Shown: piece after piece, positions 58,071 to 64,000 of the stretch
How the letters are laid out: each line of letters begins with the position of its first letter
Position numbering within the stretch: position 1 is the stretch's first letter
Origin: Fodinicurvata sp. EGI_FJ10296
GTDB taxonomy: Bacteria; Pseudomonadota; Alphaproteobacteria; DSM-16000; Inquilinaceae
NCBI RefSeq assembly: GCF_040712075.1
Contig: NZ_JBFCVL010000003.1
Span: 310,001 to 374,000 of the forward strand
DNA: 64,000 nt
Direction of reading: 5' to 3'
Notes under the pieces: generated by a model
What the model was told of the DNA's origin: nothing
The model's input: only the letters and a program-made list of their open reading frames with translations
Databases searched by the model: none
Made by a program: the position numbers and the translations under genes

Positions 58071-59732
58071 ATGACGGCATCTACGGATGGCAAGCAGGAT
58101 GGCACCGCCCCGGCCGGGACCGGGGCGGCGGCTATCGAGTTGCGCCGCATAAACAAGCGTTTCGGACCGGTCCGCGCCAACAGGGACATCGACCTGATCG
58201 TCCGGGCGGGGACGATTCACGGCATCATCGGCGAGAACGGTGCCGGCAAATCAACGCTGATGAGCATCCTTTACGGATTCTATCGCGCCGACGACGGCAC
58301 CATTCTGGTGAATGGCCGCGAGCGCCAGATCAACACGCCGGACGACGCGATTGCAGCCGGTATCGGCATGGTCCACCAGCATTTCATGCTGGTGGACACC
58401 TTCACTGTGCTGGAAAACGTCATTCTGGGCATGGAAGGCGGATTCCGATTGCGCGACGGTCTCGCCACGGCCCGGCAGGCGCTGGAAAAGCTCGAACGCG
58501 AGTATTCGCTCCATGTCGATCTCGACGCCGTCGTCGGGGATCTCCCGGTCGGCATCCAGCAACGGGTGGAGATCCTCAAGGCGCTGCATCGCGGCGCCGA
58601 TACCCTGATCCTCGACGAGCCAACCGCCGTGCTGACGCCGCAGGAGGCGGACCATCTGTTCCGTATACTGCGGGCGCTGCGCGATCAGGGAAAGACGGTC
58701 ATTCTGATTACCCACAAACTGCGGGAAATCATGGCCATCACGGACGCCGTTTCGGTCATGCGCAACGGCGAAATGGTCGCGCACCGGCAAACCGCCGGCA
58801 CCGACCGCGAAGAACTGGCCGAACTCATGGTCGGCCGCAAGGTCCTTGTCCGCGTTTCCAAGGACACGGCGCAAGCCGGCGAAACCGCCATGTCCGTGCG
58901 CGATCTGGACGTCGTCGACGCGCTGGGTGTCAGGCGGGTCAAAAAGGCGAGTTTCGAGGTCAGACGGGGCGAGATCGTCGGCATCGCCGGCGTTGCAGGC
59001 AACGGCCAGTCGGAATTGCTTGCGGCCCTGGCCGGCATTCGCGCGCCGGCAGCCGGATCGATCACCATCGGCGGCCGATCCAGCACCGCCGACGCCCCTC
59101 TCGATGCCCATGTCATGCGGCAACTGGGGGTGGCTCATGTGCCCGAGGATCGACTTCGGGAGGGTCTGGTCAAAACCTTCCACGCCTATGAGAACACCAT
59201 TCTCGGCTATCACGGGCTTCCGGAATACAATAGTGGGCCGATTCAGCGGCGCGGCGCGGTGATCGCCGACTGCGAGAACAAGATGCGGCGATACGACGTC
59301 CGCCCCCCCAATCCGCAGCTGCTCGGCCGGAGCTTTTCCGGCGGCAACCAGCAGAAGATCGTCATAGCCCGGGAATTCGACCGGGATCCCGACCTTCTCC
59401 TGGTCGGCCAGCCGACCCGCGGGGTCGACATCGGCGCGATAGAATTCATCCACCGGCGCTTGATCGAGATGCGTGACGCCGGCAAGGCGGTGCTGCTGGT
59501 TTCGGTCGAACTCGACGAGATTTTCGCGCTTGCAGACCGCATCCTTGTCATGTTCGACGGCAACATTGTTGGCGAAGTCGCCGCCGACCAGGCAAACGAG
59601 AAGCGTCTGGGCCTGATGATGGCGGGCATCGCGCCCGAGGAAGCCGAGACCGAGGCCCCGACCGCGCCTGCCGATGAACGCCCTGCCGATTTCAATCCCG
59701 CCCTTGATGAAAGCCGGATTTCCAAAGCATGA
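58071..59732 (+). CDS. Nucleoside ABC transporter ATP-binding protein (two ABC domains)
   Basis: 553 residues. First ABC domain intact: Walker A GENGAGKST, Q-loop GIGMVHQHFMLVD, Walker B LILDEPTAVLTPQE. The second has a degenerate Walker A (GVAGNGQSE) but a good signature SGGNQQKIVIAREF, the usual arrangement in the RbsA/NupO group. Pairs with two different permeases downstream; overlaps the first by 4 bp. A 30-residue acidic/Pro tail extends the C terminus. Confidence 0.94.
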   Translation: MTASTDGKQDGTAPAGTGAAAIELRRINKRFGPVRANRDIDLIVRAGTIHGIIGENGAGKSTLMSILYGFYRADDGTILVNGRERQINTPDDAIAAGIGMVHQHFMLVDTFTVLENVILGMEGGFRLRDGLATARQALEKLEREYSLHVDLDAVVGDLPVGIQQRVEILKALHRGADTLILDEPTAVLTPQEADHLFRILRALRDQGKTVILITHKLREIMAITDAVSVMRNGEMVAHRQTAGTDREELAELMVGRKVLVRVSKDTAQAGETAMSVRDLDVVDALGVRRVKKASFEVRRGEIVGIAGVAGNGQSELLAALAGIRAPAAGSITIGGRSSTADAPLDAHVMRQLGVAHVPEDRLREGLVKTFHAYENTILGYHGLPEYNSGPIQRRGAVIADCENKMRRYDVRPPNPQLLGRSFSGGNQQKIVIAREFDRDPDLLLVGQPTRGVDIGAIEFIHRRLIEMRDAGKAVLLVSVELDEIFALADRILVMFDGNIVGEVAADQANEKRLGLMMAGIAPEEAETEAPTAPADERPADFNPALDESRISKA

Positions 59733-60871
59733 GTGTCGCTCTTTCAGGTGCCGATGTGCCACGGTGGGTCGGTTACGTCCTTATTCCGGCAATCAATCTG
59801 GCCCTCGCCTTGTTCGTTTCGGGCCTCGTCATCCTGATCATCGGAGAGAATCCGATCGAAGCCGGCCGGATCCTGTTGCTTGGCGCCTTTGGCGATGGCG
59901 ACTTCATTCCGCACAGCTATGCGATCGGTTATACGCTCTACTATGCGACGAATTTCATATTCACAGGACTGTGTTTCGCGCTGGCGTTTCATTGCGGGCT
60001 GTTCAATATCGGCGGTGAAGGCCAGGCCTATATCGGCGGCCTTGGAGTCGGACTGGCCTGTCTTTACCTGGATTTTCTGCCCTTTCTGCTCGTCTTTCCC
60101 CTGGCCATTCTGGCAGCGGCCGCCTTTGGCGCGGGTTGGGCATTCATACCGGGTTATCTTCAGGCAAAGCGCGGCAGCCATGTCGTCATAACGACGATCA
60201 TGTTCAACTTCATTGCGTCGTCGCTAATGGTCTATCTGATGGTGAACGTGCTGATCCGCCCGGGTCAGCAAAGCCCGGAAAGCCGGCCGTTCGCCGATCA
60301 CATCGGCTTGCCGCAAATGCACGAAATGGCGGCCTGGTTCGGCGCCGACTTTTCCAGTTCGCCCATGAATCTCAGCTTCGTCTTCGCCCTGTTCATGTGC
60401 CTGATCGTCTGGCTGCTGATCTGGCGGACGCGATGGGGATTCGAACTGCGCACGGTCGGCCAGAGTCCGCAGGCCGCGGTGTACGGCGGTATCTCGCCAT
60501 CCCGGAACATCATCCTCGCCATGGCGCTTTCGGGTGCGCTGGCCGGATTCGTCGGCATCAACGAGATCATGGGCGTGCACGAGCGGCTGCTGCTGAATTT
60601 TGCCGCCGGTTACGGCTTTGGCGGTATCGCGGTCGCGCTCATGGGGCGCAACCATCCCGTCGGCATCGTGCTGGCATCCATCCTTTTCGGCATCCTCTAT
60701 CAGGGTGGCGCCGAATTGTCGTTTGAAATGCCCACGATCACCCGCGAGATGATCGTCGTCATTCAGGGATTGGTCATCCTCTTTGCCGGGGCGCTGGAAA
60801 ACATGTTCCGACCACGGATCGAAGCACTGTTCCGACGGCCGGCGCCATCCGTCGCCGCGACAGCGCACTAG
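59729..60871 (+). CDS. Nucleoside ABC transporter permease 1 (NupP/YufP type)
   Basis: 380 residues, about nine to ten membrane helices. Family motifs: FTGLCFALAFHCGLFNIGGEGQAYIGGLG, KRGSHVVITTIMFNFIASSLMVYL, RWGFELRTVGQSPQAAVYGGI and GFVGINEIMGVHERLL. Larger of the paired permeases, as usual. Confidence 0.94.
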   Translation: MSVALSGADVPRWVGYVLIPAINLALALFVSGLVILIIGENPIEAGRILLLGAFGDGDFIPHSYAIGYTLYYATNFIFTGLCFALAFHCGLFNIGGEGQAYIGGLGVGLACLYLDFLPFLLVFPLAILAAAAFGAGWAFIPGYLQAKRGSHVVITTIMFNFIASSLMVYLMVNVLIRPGQQSPESRPFADHIGLPQMHEMAAWFGADFSSSPMNLSFVFALFMCLIVWLLIWRTRWGFELRTVGQSPQAAVYGGISPSRNIILAMALSGALAGFVGINEIMGVHERLLLNFAAGYGFGGIAVALMGRNHPVGIVLASILFGILYQGGAELSFEMPTITREMIVVIQGLVILFAGALENMFRPRIEALFRRPAPSVAATAH

Positions 60872-60883
60872 GGGTTCGGCGCC

Positions 60884-61858
60884 ATGATCGACTTCCTGCA
60901 GTTTCTGGTCCCGATGCTGGAAAGCACGGTGAGGGTCGCGACACCGCTCATCCTGGCTGCTTTGGCGGGACTGTTCGCCGAGCGCTCCGGCGTTGTGGAT
61001 ATCGGCCTGGAGGGCAAGATGCTGGGCGCCGCCTTCGCGGCGGCAGCCGTCGCCGCAATTTCGGGGTCGGCCTGGATCGGGCTATCGGCCGGCATCGCCA
61101 CCGCCGTCGCGCTCGCCCTGCTCCATGGCTTTGCCTGTATCACGCATCGCGGCAACCAGATCGTATCGGGTGTCGCCATCAATACACTTGTAATGGGACT
61201 GGCGCCGACACTGGGCATAGCCTGGTTCGCCAGAGGCGGCCAGACGCCGACCCTTTCTGGCGATGCGCGCTTCCAGTCGATCGACCTGCCGTTTGCCGGG
61301 GCACTGGCGGAGGTGCCCGTGGTCGGGGCCGTCTATTCACAGCTGATCAGCGGGCATAACATTCTCGTTTATCTTGCCTTTCTGGCCGTGCCCGGTTGTG
61401 CCTGGGTGCTCTACCGGTCGCGTTTCGGCCTGAGACTACGGGCCGTCGGCGAGAATCCGGCGGCGGTCGACACCGCCGGGATCGGTGTCGCCGCAATGCG
61501 ATACAAGGCAATGCTGATTACGGGGGTTCTGACTGGTATCGCGGGCAGCTATCTTTCCGTCGCCCAGAACGCATCCTTCGTCCGCGACATGACCGCCGGG
61601 CAGGGATTTCTGGCGCTCGCCGCGCTGATCTTCGCGAAATGGCGCCCCGTGCCGGTGCTGTTCACCTGCCTGCTGTTCGGGTTTCTGGGAGCGCTTGAAG
61701 CCCGGCTTCAGGGCGTGCCGATACCCGGCGTTGGCGAAGTTCCGGTGCAGTTCATTCAGGCCCTGCCCTATATTCTGACGGTGGTCCTTCTGGCGGGATT
61801 CATCGGCAAGGCCGTGCCGCCCCGCGCCATCGGCGAACCTTATGTCAAAGAACGATAG
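60884..61858 (+). CDS. Nucleoside ABC transporter permease 2 (NupQ/YufQ type)
   Basis: 324 residues, multi-span. Seen: TPLILAALAGLFAERSGVVDIGLEGKMLGAAFAA, ITHRGNQIVSGVAINTLVMGLAP, YRSRFGLRLRAVGENPAAVDTAGIGVAAMRYKAMLITGVLTGIAGSYLSV. Partner of the preceding permease, 12 bp downstream. Confidence 0.94.
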   Translation: MIDFLQFLVPMLESTVRVATPLILAALAGLFAERSGVVDIGLEGKMLGAAFAAAAVAAISGSAWIGLSAGIATAVALALLHGFACITHRGNQIVSGVAINTLVMGLAPTLGIAWFARGGQTPTLSGDARFQSIDLPFAGALAEVPVVGAVYSQLISGHNILVYLAFLAVPGCAWVLYRSRFGLRLRAVGENPAAVDTAGIGVAAMRYKAMLITGVLTGIAGSYLSVAQNASFVRDMTAGQGFLALAALIFAKWRPVPVLFTCLLFGFLGALEARLQGVPIPGVGEVPVQFIQALPYILTVVLLAGFIGKAVPPRAIGEPYVKER

Positions 61859-61872
61859 CTGGCTGGATTTGC

Positions 61873-62313
61873 ATGATGCCTTCTGACGCGCCTCCTCCGT
61901 TGCCGGAGGATCTGTTCGCCGCCGCCCGACAGGCGCGCACCAACGCCTATGCCCCCTATTCCCGGTTCAAGGTCGGGGCGGCGGTGCGCACAGCCGACGG
62001 CCGATTGTTTGCCGGCGCCAATATGGAGAATGCGGCCTATCCCCAGGGCCAGTGCGCCGAAGCCAACGCGCTCGGCGCGATGGTATCCGCCGTCGGCGGC
62101 CAGCGCATCATAGAGGTTGCCGTCGTCGGCGGCCGCGAGGACGACCCGCAGGATCTCTGCACGCCCTGCGGCGGCTGTCGGCAGCGCCTGCGCGAGTTCG
62201 GGACCGAGACGTTGCTTATCCATATTTGCGGCCCGGATGGTCGCAGGCACACAACGACGCTGGGGGTGTTGCTGCCCCTGTCGTTCGGACCCGACAATCT
62301 CGACATCGTTTAG
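61873..62313 (+). CDS. cdd: Cytidine deaminase
   Basis: 146 residues, the homotetrameric short form. Zinc and catalytic motifs CAEANALGAM (Cys-Ala-Glu) and PCGGCRQRLREF; substrate-binding NAAYPQGQ and YAPYSRFKVGAAV. Deaminates (deoxy)cytidine brought in by the upstream importer. Confidence 0.95.
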   Translation: MMPSDAPPPLPEDLFAAARQARTNAYAPYSRFKVGAAVRTADGRLFAGANMENAAYPQGQCAEANALGAMVSAVGGQRIIEVAVVGGREDDPQDLCTPCGGCRQRLREFGTETLLIHICGPDGRRHTTTLGVLLPLSFGPDNLDIV

Positions 62314-62337
62314 CGACACCTGCGCCGGGAGGCCACG

Positions 62338-63237
62338 ATGACACCATCTGCCGGACGATCCTCCGGTCCGTCTTCCGGGCCGTCTACTGGGCCGTCTACT
62401 GGGCCCTCCACCGAAAGCGACCATGAAAAGGCCGCCGCAACCGTCATCGAACGGGTCGCCGCCGCGCGACCGGGCAAGCCGGTACCCCGGATCGCGATCG
62501 TACTGGGTTCCGGCCTTGGCCCGCTTGCCGACCAGATCACCGACCCGGTTGCCATCGGCTACGACGAGTTGGCCGGCTTTCCGACCCCCGGTGTCGCCGG
62601 TCACAGCGGCAAGGTGATCGTCGGCGATCTGGGGGCAGTATCGGTCCTGTGCTTTCAGGGGCGTGTCCACGCCTATGAGGGACGGCCCGACGCCATGGCC
62701 GTGCCCATTCGCTGCGCCCGGGCCGTCGGCTGCGACACGCTGTATCTCACCTGTGCAGCGGGCAGTCTGCGGCAAGACCTCGCTCCCGGCAGCCTGATGA
62801 CGATTACCGATCACATCAACATGTCCGGATCGAACCCGCTGGTGGGGCCGAACGACGATGACGTCGGACCGCGTTTCCCCCCCATGGAAAATGCCTATGA
62901 TCCGGACCTGATCGCTCTTCAGGTCGCTGCCGCCGTGAGCGACAATCTGTCCCTTGCGGCCGGCGTCTATATTCAGGTTCTGGGACCGATGTTCGAAACC
63001 CCGGCCGAGGTGCGCATGCTCGGCCGCCTTGGCGGCGATGCCGTGGGAATGTCAACCGTGCCTGAGGTCATTATCGCGCGCCATTGCGGACTGCGCGTGA
63101 CAGCAACCGCGATGATCACCAATCTCGGCGTCGGCCTTTCCGCGACCCCCGTGACGCACGATCAGACATTGGCCGGTGCCACCGAGGGTGGCGAACGGCT
63201 GGGCCGCTTGATCAGGGGCGTCGTTGCCGGGCTCTGA
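62338..63237 (+). CDS. Purine-nucleoside phosphorylase (trimeric class)
   Basis: 299 residues. GSGLGPLADQI (phosphate loop), GFPTPGVAGHSGKVIVGDL, GRVHAYEGRPDAMAVPIR (active-site His), GPMFETPAEVRMLGRLGGDAVGMSTVPEVIIARHCGL, TATAMITNLGVGLS (base-binding Asn). The usual TNAAGG turn reads TCAAGS here. GGGAGG precedes the ATG. The first about 25 residues are a Ser/Gly/Pro/Thr repeat not seen in the family. Ends the salvage operon. Confidence 0.93.
   Translation: MTPSAGRSSGPSSGPSTGPSTGPSTESDHEKAAATVIERVAAARPGKPVPRIAIVLGSGLGPLADQITDPVAIGYDELAGFPTPGVAGHSGKVIVGDLGAVSVLCFQGRVHAYEGRPDAMAVPIRCARAVGCDTLYLTCAAGSLRQDLAPGSLMTITDHINMSGSNPLVGPNDDDVGPRFPPMENAYDPDLIALQVAAAVSDNLSLAAGVYIQVLGPMFETPAEVRMLGRLGGDAVGMSTVPEVIIARHCGLRVTATAMITNLGVGLSATPVTHDQTLAGATEGGERLGRLIRGVVAGL
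62377..62412. repeat. 12 bp tandem repeat in the 5' end of the PNP gene
   Basis: Two perfect copies of GGGCCGTCTACT and a diverged third; in frame, encoding GPST repeats at the N terminus. Confidence 0.85.
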
Positions 63238-63375
63238 TCCGGGCACTGATTAGCGCGCAAGAGCGTATTCGACCAGGATCCGCGACCGATAATTGCGGAG
63301 AACCGAAATTTTCGTTGGAAATGGGGATATATATCGTCATCCTATCATATGTGAGGCTGTATTCGAGATAGCGAC

Positions 63376-64000
63376 GTGAAAATCGGTGACCATCGCGTGC
63401 TGCCGCCCGACAAGGTCCAGCTGTCGATCCTGCCTGACCTGCTCTCGATGATCCGGGAAGGGGTGGCCGTCTTCGATCTCCAGGGACGTCTCGCGTACCA
63501 CAACGCCCTGTTCGCCAGGCTCACGGACAGTTCAGGTGATCTTGCCGGGTCGAGCATCGCGGATGTCGTCGCCCGCTTCGCGAACCCGAACGGAAATGCC
63601 CACCCCCCGGCTTACTTGCCTGCCGACGCCCTGGAGTTCGGCTACGGCCAGACCGTGCCCCCCTATCTGCGCCGGACGACGCCAGGGGGAGATTCCGTCG
63701 AACTCAGATCTTCGGCACTTGCCGACGGCGGCACGCTGCTGGTCGTCAATCCCCTGGCGGGCGATACGCCATCATCTGCCAATCACCTGGTCGAGGCCCT
63801 GTCACTGGCACCGGTTCCCATGCTGGTTCTGGGGCCCGACGATCGGATCATCCTGTGGAACGATGCCTTTCTGGCTCTCAATCCCCGGTCACCCCTGAAG
63901 ATCGGCAAGACACTGGAACGTCTTTTACGGGAACTTCGCGAGCAGGATCAACTATGGGCTGTCGGCGATCCCGAGCACGATGTGCAGGAAAGGCTCGACC
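63376..64000 (+). CDS. PAS-domain protein, partial at the right edge
   Basis: An open frame from a GTG at 63376 runs off the window (208 codons seen). It reads VKIGDHRVLPPDKVQLSILPDLLSMIREGVAVFDLQGRLAYHNALFARLTD, a PAS domain of the PAS_7 type, and later VEALSLAPVPMLVLGPDDRIILWNDAFLALNP, a second PAS. Proteins of this kind usually continue into a histidine kinase or a GGDEF domain; the output lies outside the window. Confidence 0.6.
   Translation, partial: MKIGDHRVLPPDKVQLSILPDLLSMIREGVAVFDLQGRLAYHNALFARLTDSSGDLAGSSIADVVARFANPNGNAHPPAYLPADALEFGYGQTVPPYLRRTTPGGDSVELRSSALADGGTLLVVNPLAGDTPSSANHLVEALSLAPVPMLVLGPDDRIILWNDAFLALNPRSPLKIGKTLERLLRELREQDQLWAVGDPEHDVQERLD

Overview
The window is a GC-rich bacterial chromosome segment with the gene content of an alphaproteobacterium, most likely Rhodospirillales-like. 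The signs are the linked rplU-rpmA-obgE-proB-proA-nadD-rsfS-rlmH-gpmI-envC-ctpA-yibQ-rppH block, ATP-type PEP carboxykinase with a LacI-type palindrome upstream, alphaproteobacterial-type Fur boxes (TGCGAAT...ATTCGCA), CtrA-type sites (TTAA-N7-TTAA), and a long-form NfeD. No species call is possible from the sequence alone.

Layout. 0-6 kb: a dihydrolipoamide-dehydrogenase-type flavoprotein, a ferric-iron ABC importer split over divergent genes (permease and binding protein, with a Fur box between them), and a tartrate/D-malate-type dehydrogenase. 6-13 kb: accessory DNA ending at a tRNA-Ser(CGA) gene. It holds a DUF3883 protein, a GNAT enzyme, a His/Met-rich exported protein divergent from a small Crp/Fnr regulator, wrecked DNA adenine methylase sequence, an MscS channel and a 3'-truncated integrase. 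13-27 kb: the conserved housekeeping block (ribosome assembly, proline and NAD synthesis, glycolysis, cell-envelope hydrolysis control). 27-35 kb: an extensin-like lipoprotein, pckA, mnmC, a Na/Pi symporter and a quinone oxidoreductase. 35.7-40.5 kb: a Fur-box-headed six-gene operon of three uncharacterised cytosolic proteins followed by a FecBCD-type importer. 40.6-47.8 kb: threonine ammonia-lyase, then a DSF-type signalling locus. 48-53 kb: the SpoVR-YeaH-PrkA stress module. 53.5-57 kb: NfeD, an FNR-type oxygen sensor and a hemolysin III/PAQR protein. 57-63.2 kb: a nucleoside uptake and salvage operon (BMP-type ABC importer, cdd, PNP). The right edge cuts a PAS-containing gene.

The most interesting region is 42.0-47.8 kb. 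An RpfF-type fatty-acid signal synthase converges on an RpfC-type hybrid kinase (multi-TM sensor, HisKA, HATPase, REC, HPt). The kinase is translationally coupled to a protein with an RpfG-like receiver, but its output is PAS plus histidine kinase rather than HD-GYP. Two sites with CtrA-box spacing lie in an AT-rich tract upstream of rpfF. This suggests a rewired DSF circuit linked to the CtrA network. A second candidate is the Fur-box-headed operon with two GATase1-like proteins and an FmdE-like protein. A third recurring oddity is the number of perfect 11-15 bp tandem duplications scattered through coding termini and gene gaps.
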